A stretch of DNA of 64,000 nucleotides from Massilia sp. KIM (GCF_002007115.1 NZ_MVAD01000001.1:1178001-1242000); one strand, 5' to 3'; shown: positions 37,336 to 45,501, numbered from the stretch's first letter. Program-made: numbers and translations. Notes: generated from the sequence alone by a model not told the origin.

Positions 37336-38436
37336 TTAGGCGTTCCAAATGAAGCTTTTTTCTGGCTCCAGAATATACATGTCCAGCTTCTCGTTATCTC
37401 CCGTAGAAACTGGAAACAACATTGGCAGCGGATTAGAGGCGTATGGGTTCTTGAGCAGCTTCCATACGTAGGTCTTACGAGTGCCCACAGTCCAAAATCT
37501 TGGCTCATACACCATTATTCCTGACACATGCTCCCATAGTCGCCAATAAGGGTCGACCTCATTCTCGATTTGTAGATACACATTTGGAAGGTTACTGCCT
37601 TCCAACGCAATAACGAACGGTACACCAGCAGTTCCTTGAAATTTTTCCGCTTTGCGTCTAATGGGATTTATATAATCTGCAGCGGGCGGCGCTGTCTTAA
37701 AATAAACATACCTGGGCGGAGAGCCAGTCCAGACCCCTGTTGCTACGAAACTTGCGCTAGATTTTGGCCACCAATGTGGCTGCAGCGCGGCCAATTTCGA
37801 ATGAAAGTCGGTTTCTACGCTGTCGATAAATTGTGCAACCAGCCAACAATTTTCACACGACACAACCTCACCCGGCACGAGCGTCATCGCTGCGTCAAAG
37901 GCTTGACTCCGGTGCAAGCCGTTATTTACATCAATGAAGTAAAACGCAATATCGTTCTCAAGCTCTCCAGGTTGGATACCTCCAATGAAATCGCCCAAAT
38001 ACGCTCTGGCTTCTTCATGTACAGCTTTTTTCTCAGCATATGCGACTTCTACATCTACTTGGCCTTGCTCACTTACAAATCTCAGATCAGGCGTCTTGCG
38101 GGTGGACCGTGCGACGAAGTCGGCAGGCAGTCCAAGGGCATTTAATAAAGCACAGGCGTGGAGTTCTGCAAGTGTGCTTTCGATATCACTCGTCTGTATT
38201 TTTCCTGCCAAGTTCGCAGATAATACCTCCCTGATCTTTTTTGAGTTCCGAGTGTTATTTATTAACGTTAACGGCAATCCCAAGTCAAATATCCTCGAAA
38301 CTTCCATCGCAAAAAATTGATCTGGCTCCCAGTCTTTAGCAGCGGGCAACGCCTCAAATGCATTAATTGAACGCCGCCCCAATGGCGTTAATGGTTGCCC
38401 GGTATATTCTTGAATTATATTATATAGGTCTCGCAT
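37336..38436 (-). CDS. Hypothetical protein, possible PD-(D/E)XK-type fold
   Basis: A 366-residue soluble protein of no recognised family. The one suggestive stretch is TPDLRFVSEQGQVDVEVAYAEKK (about 115-137): an Asp after Pro, then D/E-x-E and a nearby Lys, as in the core of PD-(D/E)XK nucleases, and a helix LAELHACALLNALGLPADFV before it as is usual in that fold. This is only a motif-level hint. The C-terminal half has many aromatic residues (PHWWPKSSASF, YWRLWEHVSGIM). The GC content is clearly lower than outside the island, and palindromic repeats flank it on both sides. All this suits acquired defence or accessory genes, but the function is open. Confidence 0.65.
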   Translation of the reverse strand: MRDLYNIIQEYTGQPLTPLGRRSINAFEALPAAKDWEPDQFFAMEVSRIFDLGLPLTLINNTRNSKKIREVLSANLAGKIQTSDIESTLAELHACALLNALGLPADFVARSTRKTPDLRFVSEQGQVDVEVAYAEKKAVHEEARAYLGDFIGGIQPGELENDIAFYFIDVNNGLHRSQAFDAAMTLVPGEVVSCENCWLVAQFIDSVETDFHSKLAALQPHWWPKSSASFVATGVWTGSPPRYVYFKTAPPAADYINPIRRKAEKFQGTAGVPFVIALEGSNLPNVYLQIENEVDPYWRLWEHVSGIMVYEPRFWTVGTRKTYVWKLLKNPYASNPLPMLFPVSTGDNEKLDMYILEPEKSFIWNA

Positions 38437-38520
38437 ATGGCCAATTAGATCAAAGCTATTTGAACGAGCGACGAGAGAGATTTCTGATTTGGTTCGTGAT
38501 CTGGATTTTTATGCGACAAC

Positions 38521-38545
38521 GACTGCTTTTTGCCGACAGCGGAAG
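38521..38545. repeat. Palindromic island repeat, copy 3
   Basis: GACTGCTTTTTGCCGACAGC and the following GGAAGT match the family consensus GTCYGCTTTTGGCCGATAGC with several changes. It lies before the start of the 366-residue protein gene. Confidence 0.5.
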
Positions 38546-38617
38546 TGCAGTGACCGCTAGTCTACCGGGCAGGCTTGCTCATGTGAAAACCTTAGCGTGC
38601 GATTGGGGCTGAGGAAG

Positions 38618-38642
38618 GACCGCAACCGACCCGAAGCAGACG
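38618..38642. repeat. Palindromic island repeat, copy 4 (inverted)
   Basis: On the minus strand CGTCTGCTTCGGGTCGGTTG then CGGTC matches the family. It lies between the secreted-protein gene and the 366-residue protein gene. The stretch 38437-38705 holds only copies 3 and 4 and no gene that I can support. Confidence 0.5.
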
Positions 38643-38705
38643 CAAATGTTAAAGATTTTGAAGAAACTTCGCTAGACTTACGTCAGATAAACACATTCAT
38701 CAAGG

Positions 38706-39374
38706 CTACCGAATCTTCTTCCAATCCTGCAGTATCTGAGTCTTTCCGCCCCCCATGGGGTTGAGACAATTTGGACTGTAGAATTTGGCGAATCTTGCAC
38801 CGCGACGGTGGTTATGGTACGCATCAATTGTTATGCCTCCTCTAGGATCAGGGGCGAACGCCATGATGCCATAATCGTGTCCGCGAAATGTTAAAATTGT
38901 ATCCCCGCCGCTGAACAGATTGGTGCAGCTTGGGCTGTATGTGACAAAAGCTTCGCTATTAAAGTTAGCAAAACTAGCAACGACACCGCTTCCACATACC
39001 TCTAAATGCGTAAGAAGGGTTGGTCGCGGGCCAACAGATTGGAAAATAGTGACCTCTGGTTTTCCCTCAACCTTCCAAACCACTGGTTTATAACTACCTA
39101 AACTTCCTTCGATTGTCCCTCCTCCGCATGGAATTCGAAAAACGTCATCACTCGAGTTTCTATTGCACGTTGGATGAGCCTCGTTGACACTGCGATATAA
39201 CCTAGTGCCACCTGGACACGATTTGTTGCCGCAAGCGATAGTTATTCGATTCTCCTGTGTAAGGCATTCTTTGTGCGAACTGTTGCCTTGTGCTAAAGCA
39301 AGTGCGGCGCTTGAAAGAATCCACGACATGGAGAAGCATTTCGCAATTTTTAACGCGAATGAAACATGGGTCAT
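38706..39374 (-). CDS. Hypothetical secreted cysteine-rich protein
   Basis: A 222-residue protein with a signal peptide (about 1-28, ending ALALAQ). The mature part has about nine Cys (KECLTQENRITIACGNKSCPGG in outline; CGGGTIEGSL; CGSGVVASF; SPSCTNLFSGG; SPNCLNPMGGG), likely paired in disulfides, and a Gly/beta-rich body, suggesting an extracellular or envelope beta-fold such as a lectin-like or inhibitor domain. No family recognised. AGGAGA lies seven bases before the ATG at 39374, which fixes the start. GC is low compared with the window. It is one of the five leftward genes of the island. Confidence 0.7.
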   Translation of the reverse strand: MTHVSFALKIAKCFSMSWILSSAALALAQGNSSHKECLTQENRITIACGNKSCPGGTRLYRSVNEAHPTCNRNSSDDVFRIPCGGGTIEGSLGSYKPVVWKVEGKPEVTIFQSVGPRPTLLTHLEVCGSGVVASFANFNSEAFVTYSPSCTNLFSGGDTILTFRGHDYGIMAFAPDPRGGITIDAYHNHRRGARFAKFYSPNCLNPMGGGKTQILQDWKKIR

Positions 39375-39590
39375 AGTTCTCTCCTGTATTGAAATGAATT
39401 GCTTGCAGATACAAATTACCTTGGCTTCAATCAAGGTGTGTAAGACTGCTTTAGAATTAAATTCGACAGGCGTTTTTCCACTGCTGCTCATCACTCACAA
39501 ATCCGTTCTCTGATGCAAATAGACTGCGGACATGGCCAGCATATGCGAGCAGATCGATGGATTTCTTAACAAACCATGACATCGCAATAG

Positions 39591-39638
39591 AACGCTTTTT
39601 GGCCGATTGCAGACATCATATATGGCTCAGTGTAGGAT
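39591..39638. repeat. Palindromic island repeat, copy 5, with extended match to copy 6
   Basis: AACGCTTTTTGGCCGATTGC then AGAC is the core. A further GGCTCAGTGTAGGAT (39624-39638) matches GGCTCAGTGTACGAT after copy 6, so the repeated unit is about 48 bases. It sits 12 bases before the remnant frame at 39651. Confidence 0.6.
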
Positions 39639-39650
39639 ACTGTTGCACCT

Positions 39651-39889
39651 ATGGCAACCGAGCTGCGAGTGTCACTTCGGAACGCGGTCTGTTACCTCTT
39701 TGAGGGCGCTGGCCAAGGGGCATCCGGCCATATTCCAAATTCCATAAAATCAGATGGTTAAGCTACTATGCGTACTTTGTGCGTAGGGAGGTTCACGCTC
39801 AGCAGGGCCCGGCACCCTTCCGCAACATGCTGAAATACAACGGCAGCTGGCCTACGGAGTGGCGGGCTGTGTGCTTCCTCGCGCGTTGA
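39651..39889 (+). pseudogene. Possible frameshifted remnant of a small gene
   Basis: The gap between the secreted-protein and HEPN genes (39375-39912) holds two protein-like frames on the plus strand. One starts at ATG 39651 (MATELRVSLRNAVCYLFEGA) and stops at 39761. A second frame continues to a stop at 39889 with YNGSWPTEWRAVCFLAR near the end. A frameshift near 39740-39760 would join them to a protein of about 78 residues. There is no ribosome site of note. I cannot name a family, and the reading is tentative. Nothing else is seen in this gap apart from repeat copy 5. Confidence 0.3.
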
Positions 39890-39912
39890 CATATAGGGAG
39901 CAACGCTAGCTA

Positions 39913-40698
39913 TCACTTCTTATTCCTAGGAGGCCAGTCGAGCTGCATGTGCGCCGCTAACCATTGCTTTGCAAAAAGATATTGCATCGTATCGCTCCGC
40001 TGCAGAAATTCCCAATGAGGAACAGAAGCGCTGAATGAAATAGAAAATTGGTTGCTTGGGAGCGGTGTGTGTGTGAAATCGACCGGAGCGAAGTAGGGAT
40101 TGGCCTCGAAGAGGTAGCGTCTGAAATCATTGCCCAAAACGCGATGAAACGAGGACTCTATATTTGGTACCTGCATCTTGTTGCGCAGATAGAATGCCAG
40201 CGCGTCAAGGGCTAGCAGGTGGCCGGTATCGTAAATGGCCCCGTGGTTGTTGTAGCGGTTACTGGCTGATCCGTACCTTTCTAAAACAGAAGTGAACTCT
40301 CGCAATCTGAACCTGATTAGCGAGAAACCCGGTGCAAACGCTATATTTGGGTGCGGCCCCAAATTTAGGTCAGCAAAACCAGCTTCAACCTCTTCCGCCT
40401 TATTGAGTAATTTATTTAGTTTGTGTGAAAAATCCACTACGGAAACTCCACGTAAAAGCAGATATGCTTTCAAATACTTCTCAACGGCCTGCGCTGCAGA
40501 CCAGAAGAATGAACGATGCATTCCACCTATTGCAAGGGTTCGCGCGGCCAGGTAATCGTCGTCGGCTGGCTCTACGAACGACTCAAGGATCACTTTTACG
40601 ATGTGTTCCTCGATATTTGCCTGCTCTTCGGGCGTGCATGTTTTGAAGCGTTCAATCGTATTGCCAACTTCAAAGGAGTACGCGATGTTTTGATGCAT
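39913..40698 (-). CDS. HEPN-domain protein, solitary
   Basis: A 261-residue soluble protein with an N-terminal HEPN domain at about 48-105: DYLAARTLAIGG, then SAAQAVEKYLKAYLLLRG and FSHKLNKLL, the A-x-E-K-x-L-K-A and H-x-L pattern of HEPN. HEPN proteins are often RNases in toxin-antitoxin or abortive-infection systems, but the catalytic R-x4-6-H motif is not seen here, and no MNT nucleotidyltransferase gene is adjacent. The C-terminal 150 residues are unassigned. It may be a non-catalytic sensor or scaffold. The start at 40698 gives the best N-terminus (MHQNIAYSFEVGN). GC content is low, as in the rest of the island. Confidence 0.7.
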   Translation of the reverse strand: MHQNIAYSFEVGNTIERFKTCTPEEQANIEEHIVKVILESFVEPADDDYLAARTLAIGGMHRSFFWSAAQAVEKYLKAYLLLRGVSVVDFSHKLNKLLNKAEEVEAGFADLNLGPHPNIAFAPGFSLIRFRLREFTSVLERYGSASNRYNNHGAIYDTGHLLALDALAFYLRNKMQVPNIESSFHRVLGNDFRRYLFEANPYFAPVDFTHTPLPSNQFSISFSASVPHWEFLQRSDTMQYLFAKQWLAAHMQLDWPPRNKK

Positions 40699-40807
40699 CT
40701 TCAGTGTCCTCTGCCTAGGCTATGGCAAGCGACGGCCGGCTGTTGAGCGTGGAGTTCAGGGTGTCAGCATGTTGTTTTAATAGCGATTTTGGTTTCCAGC
40801 GGGCTAG

Positions 40808-41179
40808 TCACGCACAGCTTGGCCAAACACCGATTTTGGCACTTGGAATCACCCCTTCAGGCATGGGCGCGATGTTCGCCGCGCCGTACGTAACGTCCAC
40901 CCAACTCAGATACCCTCGCTCGTCAGTAAAGAGAAGCATGTCGATCTCTTCGGGGAAGTTCGACGTGAAAGCCATTTCGTAAAATGGGCCTTGTCCGTCG
41001 TTTAGCGGTGGAACGTTTGCGTCACCATGCACCTCAAACGCAAATCCGTGACAGCCGCACTGATGAAGCTCGCCAACCTTACCGGCTGCGATCTGTTTCG
41101 ACAATGTGGCGATAAACGGTAGGTCCTGCGTCAACAGGAAGCTTATACACTTTTGCGAATGAGCTTGCGTGTTTGCCAT
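40808..41179 (-). CDS. Small hypothetical protein
   Basis: A 123-residue soluble protein of no recognised family. It is acidic with a Cys/His patch (GELHQCGCHGFAFEVHGDANVPP, in outline HQCGCHGFAFEVH) at about 45-58 and a beta-rich end (YEMAFTSNFPEEIDMLLFTD, YLSWVDVTYG). Such small beta proteins are often immunity or accessory factors, but there is no toxin-like gene next to it. I chose the ATG at 41179 over a start 46 codons upstream, since that extension runs through repeat copies 6 and 7 and reads like noncoding DNA. The ribosome site is weak. Confidence 0.55.
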   Translation of the reverse strand: MANTQAHSQKCISFLLTQDLPFIATLSKQIAAGKVGELHQCGCHGFAFEVHGDANVPPLNDGQGPFYEMAFTSNFPEEIDMLLFTDERGYLSWVDVTYGAANIAPMPEGVIPSAKIGVWPSCA

Positions 41180-41211
41180 AGGGGTGTTCTGGAAAGGGCT
41201 ATTGCGACAAA

Positions 41212-41235
41212 GCCTGCTGTCAGGCCAAAGTGAAC
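41212..41235. repeat. Palindromic island repeat, copy 7 (inverted)
   Basis: On the minus strand GTTCACTTTGGCCTGACAGC then AGGC matches the family loosely. It lies upstream of the small protein gene and next to copy 6. Confidence 0.4.
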
Positions 41236-41250
41236 CTCGTTCGCGAGTAC

Positions 41251-41300
41251 GTCTGATCTTGGCCGATAGTGGACGGTCGGTACGGCTCAGTGTACGATCA
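41251..41300. repeat. Palindromic island repeat, copy 6, with extended match to copies 2 and 5
   Basis: GTCTGATCTTGGCCGATAGT then GGAC is the core. It is followed by GGTCG (as in copy 2) and GGCTCAGTGTACGAT (as in copy 5). It marks the right end of the gene-bearing part of the island. Confidence 0.6.
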
Positions 41301-41464
41301 TGATGCCACGTTGACAAGGCGCTGGGCGTCGGTGTACCGCTAGAGCTTCTGTGGCAGTCGTTATTGCTTTGTGGCGAGTTCTAGTGGGGTTGTAACGGAT
41401 TTTAATAGTCTGTGACAGCCGTTTGGATTCAGCGCCCCTTTTTAAGGCAGGCCTCTTTTGGTCT

Positions 41465-41546
41465 GGTCTGACATTCGGACACGGTCTCGGCGCTAAATAG
41501 GCGGGCCAGCGAAACTGCAGCTGGGTTCGTGTCCGAATGCCAGACC
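41465..41546. repeat. 19-base inverted repeat, REP-like element
   Basis: GGTCTGACATTCGGACACG (41465-41483) and the reverse complement of 41528-41546 (GGTCTGGCATTCGGACACG) differ by one base. The spacer is 44 bases. This is the only structure of note in the gene-free stretch 41301-41591, just past the island. It looks like the paired REPs mobilised by RAYT transposases; no transposase gene is nearby. Confidence 0.65.
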
Positions 41547-41591
41547 TGACCCCCATGCCTGGGGTGCAGGTGTGCTTGGTGCGGGCAGGCC

Positions 41592-43469
41592 TCAGGCCGC
41601 GGCCGCCGGCGTGTGCTTGAGTATGAAGGCCGCGGTATCGGCCGCGCGCAGCGGCCGCGAATAGTAGTAGCCCTGGATCTGGTCGCAGTCGGCCTTGCGC
41701 AGAGCTTCGACCTGGTCGGCGTTTTCCACCCCTTCGGCGATCACGATCAGGTGCAGGCGGTGGGCCATGGCCACGATGGCCTGCACGATGGCCAGCGATT
41801 CCGCGCTCTGGGTCATGTCGAGGATGAAGGAGCGGTCCACCTTCAGCTTGTCGATCGGCAGTCGCTTCAGATAAGCGAAGCTGGAATAGCCGGTGCCGAA
41901 ATCGTCGATGCTGAGGGTGACGCCCAGCTCGCGCAGGCGGCGCATGGTGGAGGCGGTGCGCACCGGGTCGGTCAGCGACACGCTCTCGGTGAGCTCGATC
42001 TCCAGCGTGCGCGGGTCCACCTTGGCCTCGCGCAGCAGGCTGTCCACCAGGGCCACCACGTCGGTTTGCAGGAACTGACGCGCCGACACGTTGACCGCCA
42101 CCGGAATCGGCGGAAGGCCCTCGTCGCGCCAGGCCGCCAATTGCGTCACGGCGGTGCGCAGCGCCCATTCTCCGATCGGCACGATCACCCCGGTTTCCTC
42201 GGCGATGGGGATGAACTCGTCGGGCCGCACCAGGCCGTACTCCGGATGCTGCCAGCAGATCAGGGCCTCGAAGCCGCCGATGCCCCCGGTGTGCAGGTCG
42301 ATCTTGGGCTGGTATTGCAGGAACAGTTCGCCGTGGTTGGCGGCGCGCCGCAGATGGCTCTCGAGGGTCAGGCGGCGGCCCTGTTCCAGCCTCAGCTCGC
42401 TCGAGAACTGGTGCACCACGCCGCCGCCCAGGGTCTTGGCGTAGCGCATTGCCAGCGCGGCGCTGGTGAGGAGGGTGTCGGCGTCCTCGCCATTGTCCGG
42501 ATAGCGCGCGTAGCCGATGCTGCAGGTGAGCGAGATCTCGTTGCCGCCCGAGATGATCTGGCGGTTGACGGCGTTGAGCAGGCGCTCGAGCAGGGCGCGC
42601 GCGGCTTCGTCGCCGCCGGCGTCGCCCAGCAGCAGGATGAATTCGTCGCTGCCGGCACGCGCCAGCACGTCGCCCTCGCGCAGGTTGTCCTGCAGGCTGC
42701 GGGTGATCGCCACCAGGGCCTCGTCGCCGGCGCGGTGGCCGAGCAGTTCGTTCAGGCGCTTGAAGCGGTCGAGGTCGATGCAGGCGACGATCGGGTGGGC
42801 GCCGCGCTCGCGCCACCCGGCCAGCCCGTCCTGGATCGCGCGCACCAGGGCGGCGCGGTTGGCCAGACCCGTCAGGACGTCGTGATTGAGCAGGTAATGC
42901 ACCTGGTTGGCGGCGGCCGGCAGGCGCAGCGTTCCGGCCTGCTCCAGCAATTCCTCGTGCAGGGTCTGGGCCGCCATCGCGAGCTGGCGATGGAAGATCT
43001 GCTCCTCGACCATGTGCGCGAGGTCGCGCAGCGCCTCGAGATCGCGTGCCGTCAGCTCGCGCGGTCTGGTGTCCATCACGCACAGGGTGCCGAGCTTCAT
43101 GCGGTCGACCGATTCCAGCTGCACCCCGGCGTAGAAGCGCACGTGCGGCGGGCCGGTCACGACCGGATTGTCGAAGAAGCGCGGGTCCTTGGTGGCGTCC
43201 GGCACCACCAGCGGCTCGTCGGTCAGGATCGCGTGACCGCAGAAGGAGATGTCGCGCGCGGTCTGGCGCGCGTCCAGGCCGCAGGTCGACTTGAACCACT
43301 GGATGTCCTTGGCCACCAGCGAGATGACGGCTATCGGCATGTCCAGCAGGCGCGCCGCCAGGCGGGTGATGCGGTCGAAGGATTCCTCGGGGTCGGTGCC
43401 GAGAAGATTGGTGGCATGCAGCGCCGCGATGCGGTGTGCTTCATCGGGGGGGATGCGTGGTGTTTCCAT
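41592..43469 (-). CDS. GAF-GGDEF-EAL protein (degenerate GGDEF, intact EAL)
   Basis: A 625-residue soluble protein. The N-terminal GAF domain (about 20-160) has the typical MPIAVISLVAKDIQWFKS and CGHAI segments. The GGDEF domain (about 195-355) reads ARAGSDEFILLLGD, so its signature is GSDEF and cyclase activity may be low. The EAL domain (about 370-615) has FEALICW, NVSARQF, ELTESVS and DDFGTGYSSFAYLKRL, all consistent with an active phosphodiesterase. The GAF domain may sense a small ligand or redox cue. There is no clear ribosome site before the ATG at 43469. It stands alone next to the island. Confidence 0.92.
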   Translation of the reverse strand: METPRIPPDEAHRIAALHATNLLGTDPEESFDRITRLAARLLDMPIAVISLVAKDIQWFKSTCGLDARQTARDISFCGHAILTDEPLVVPDATKDPRFFDNPVVTGPPHVRFYAGVQLESVDRMKLGTLCVMDTRPRELTARDLEALRDLAHMVEEQIFHRQLAMAAQTLHEELLEQAGTLRLPAAANQVHYLLNHDVLTGLANRAALVRAIQDGLAGWRERGAHPIVACIDLDRFKRLNELLGHRAGDEALVAITRSLQDNLREGDVLARAGSDEFILLLGDAGGDEAARALLERLLNAVNRQIISGGNEISLTCSIGYARYPDNGEDADTLLTSAALAMRYAKTLGGGVVHQFSSELRLEQGRRLTLESHLRRAANHGELFLQYQPKIDLHTGGIGGFEALICWQHPEYGLVRPDEFIPIAEETGVIVPIGEWALRTAVTQLAAWRDEGLPPIPVAVNVSARQFLQTDVVALVDSLLREAKVDPRTLEIELTESVSLTDPVRTASTMRRLRELGVTLSIDDFGTGYSSFAYLKRLPIDKLKVDRSFILDMTQSAESLAIVQAIVAMAHRLHLIVIAEGVENADQVEALRKADCDQIQGYYYSRPLRAADTAAFILKHTPAAAA

Positions 43470-43580
43470 ATGGCACTTTGTAGTCCGGGCAGCCGGGCGT
43501 TGCCGGTATTACGCCAGATGTGCAGGACAATTGCAAACGCCAGCCCTGCGGTGCGCGCCCATGCGGCTGGGATGCATGGC

Positions 43581-44117
43581 TCAGGCGAGCTGCGCCAGCA
43601 GGGCCGCCGTATCCGGCGCACCCATGCGGCGCGCGGCATCGAGGGCGCTGACGCCGTCCGCGTCCACGGCGCGCGGGTCGGCGCCGCGTTCGATCAGGAG
43701 GCGCGCGATCTCGACCCGGTTGAACATGGCGGCGAACATCAGCGCGGTCTTGCCGCCCGGCCCGGCGCTGTCCGGCCGCGCGCCCCGGTCCAGCAGCAGG
43801 GTGGCCACCGCCAGGTCGCCCTTGAAGGCGGCGCCGTGCAGCGGGGTCTGGCCGGCGTCGTTCAGCAGCTCCGGATCGGCGCCATGCTCGAGCAGCACGC
43901 GCGCGGCGTCGAGGTGGCCATGGTAGCTGGCCAGCATCAGCAGGCTGTCGCCGCGCTCGTTGCGCAGGTTGGGCGGCAGGCCCTGGGCCAGCAGCGCGCC
44001 CAGGGCCTCGGCCTCGCCGCCGCGCGCATGCTGGAACACCTTGCGCACCCATTCCAGGGTGGCTTCGTCGAGTTCTGCGGCCTTGTTTCCGGCAGGGGCG
44101 GGGGAGCTGGCTTGCAT
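43581..44117 (-). CDS. Ankyrin-repeat protein
   Basis: A 178-residue protein with about four ankyrin repeats from residue 45 on: NLRNERGDSLLMLASYHGHLDAARVLLEHGAD, then DAGQTPLHGAAFKGDLAVATLLLDRGA, GGKTALMFAAMFNRVEIARLLIERGAD and DGVSALDAARRMGA (all given in outline). The N-terminal 45 residues are helical. Such proteins mediate protein contacts; in bacteria they often sit next to catalase genes and help in peroxide resistance, but here catalase is 16 kb away. AGGAGA precedes the ATG at 44117, fixing the start. No signal peptide, so it should be cytoplasmic. Confidence 0.88.
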   Translation of the reverse strand: MQASSPAPAGNKAAELDEATLEWVRKVFQHARGGEAEALGALLAQGLPPNLRNERGDSLLMLASYHGHLDAARVLLEHGADPELLNDAGQTPLHGAAFKGDLAVATLLLDRGARPDSAGPGGKTALMFAAMFNRVEIARLLIERGADPRAVDADGVSALDAARRMGAPDTAALLAQLA

Positions 44118-44187
44118 CGGGTTCTCCTTGTGCGTTCGATAGGCGATTAGATCACATCCCGGCGCGCCCTGCCGGCCGGCCCCGGCC

Positions 44188-45396
44188 TCATGCGGCCTGG
44201 CGCGCCGCCACGTGCTCGGCGTACTCGGCCACCCAGGCCGCCAGGCCGATCGCGGGCAGGGCCATGCCGGCGAACAGGGCGGCATGCCAGCCATGGGTCG
44301 CGTAGAGCCAGCCGCCCAGGGCCGAGCCGAGCGCGCCGCCGGCAAAGAACAGCGCGAAGTACAGGCCGTTGAGGCGGCTGCGCATCTCGGCGCCGAGGCT
44401 GAACAGGGCGCGCTGGCCCAGCACCAGGTTGGCGGCGACCGCCGCGTCGAGCACGATGGCGGCCACGGTCAGCAGTGCCAGGGCCACCCAGTGCGACTGC
44501 GGAGCCAGCAGCGGCAGGGCGAAGCTCAGCGCGCCCAGGGCCAGGGCGGCGGCGGTGGCGACCAGGGTGTGGCCGCGGTCGGCCAGGCGGCCGGCGATCG
44601 GCGAGGCCACCGCGCCCGCCATGCCGACCAGGGCGAACAGGGCGATGCCGGCCTGGGACAGGCCGAAGGCTTCGCTGGCCAGGGCCATCGGCGCCACGGT
44701 CCAGAACAGGCTGAAGGCGCCGAACAGGCCCGCATGGTAGAGCGCGCGGCGGCGCAGGACGCGGGTGTCGCGCAGCACCGGCCAGAGCGAGGCGATCAGC
44801 TTCGGATAGGGCAGCGCGGCGGAAGGCTGGCGCTGCGGCAGGCGAAGGCGCAGCACGGCGGCCAGCAGCAGCACCAGCACCGCGGCGATGCCGAACACGG
44901 CCTGCCAGCCTCCTGCCTCGGCCACCAGGCTGGCGGCGGGGCGCGCCACCATGATCCCCAACAGCAGGCCACTGACCACCTTGCCGACCACCTGGCCGCG
45001 GGTCGCCTCGGGCGCGAGGTGGGCGGCGAAGGGCACCAGCACCTGGGCCACCACGGCGGCCAGGCCGATCGCCAGCGCGGCGGCCAGGAACTGCAGGGCG
45101 CCGCCGGCGGTGGCGGTCAGCAGCAGGGCCGCGCCCAGCGCGACCAGGCCGGTCACCACCAGGCGCCGGTTCTCGACCAGGTCGCCCAGCGGCACGATGA
45201 ACAGCAGGCCGAGGGCGTAGCCGATCTGGGTCAGGGTCACCACCAGGCCAGCCAGGCCTGGGGGCATGCCGATGGCGGCCGCGATCGGGGCGACCAGAGG
45301 CTGGGCGTAATAGAGGTTGGCGACGATGATGCCGGCGGCTGCGGCCAGCAGCAGCACCAGGCCGCGCGGTGGGTTGTTGGAAAGGGGAGTGGACAT
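44188..45396 (-). CDS. MFS transporter (DHA1-type)
   Basis: A 402-residue transporter with 12 predicted membrane helices, similar to the YnfM/inner-membrane MFS efflux group (ANLYYAQPLVAPIAAAIG, GYALGLLFIVPLGDLVENRR, LNGLYFALFFAGGALGSALGG). It probably exports a small drug or metabolite. CAGGAGA precedes the ATG at 45396 by five bases. It is divergent from a LysR-type gene 105 bases away, which is the most likely regulator. The intergenic region holds a small inverted repeat. Confidence 0.87.
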   Translation of the reverse strand: MSTPLSNNPPRGLVLLLAAAAGIIVANLYYAQPLVAPIAAAIGMPPGLAGLVVTLTQIGYALGLLFIVPLGDLVENRRLVVTGLVALGAALLLTATAGGALQFLAAALAIGLAAVVAQVLVPFAAHLAPEATRGQVVGKVVSGLLLGIMVARPAASLVAEAGGWQAVFGIAAVLVLLLAAVLRLRLPQRQPSAALPYPKLIASLWPVLRDTRVLRRRALYHAGLFGAFSLFWTVAPMALASEAFGLSQAGIALFALVGMAGAVASPIAGRLADRGHTLVATAAALALGALSFALPLLAPQSHWVALALLTVAAIVLDAAVAANLVLGQRALFSLGAEMRSRLNGLYFALFFAGGALGSALGGWLYATHGWHAALFAGMALPAIGLAAWVAEYAEHVAARQAA

Positions 45397-45464
45397 CGCG
45401 TTCTCCTGGGTGTGTAGATGATGTAGGCCATTGTAGAGAGGCAGGGCCCAAAGATAATTAGGGC

Positions 45465-45477
45465 ATAATGCTCTTAT
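45465..45477. promoter_or_regulatory. Possible LysR site between MFS and LysR genes
   Basis: ATAA-TGCTC-TTAT is a short inverted repeat 24 bases before the LysR start and 68 bases before the MFS start, where LysR regulators usually bind. The arms are short and AT-only, so this is weak evidence. Confidence 0.3.
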
Positions 45478-45501
45478 ACATTTCACTTTTCATGAACAAT
45501 C

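Noticed and set aside
36771..37341. GTCTAAC and GCCTAAC at the 3' ends of two island genes, as in integron attC sites
   Set aside because: Only two of five genes show it, the partner GTTRRRY sites do not pair well with them, and Ala-stop codons (GCC TAA) give this by chance in GC-rich DNA. The MFS permease gene outside the island ends the same way. No integrase is seen.
39913..40698. HEPN ribonuclease toxin
   Set aside because: The R-x4-6-H catalytic motif is not found and no antitoxin gene is adjacent, so a toxin call is not supported.
41172..41317. Longer form of the 123-residue island protein starting at 41317
   Set aside because: The extra 46 codons run through two copies of the palindromic repeat and have noncoding character.
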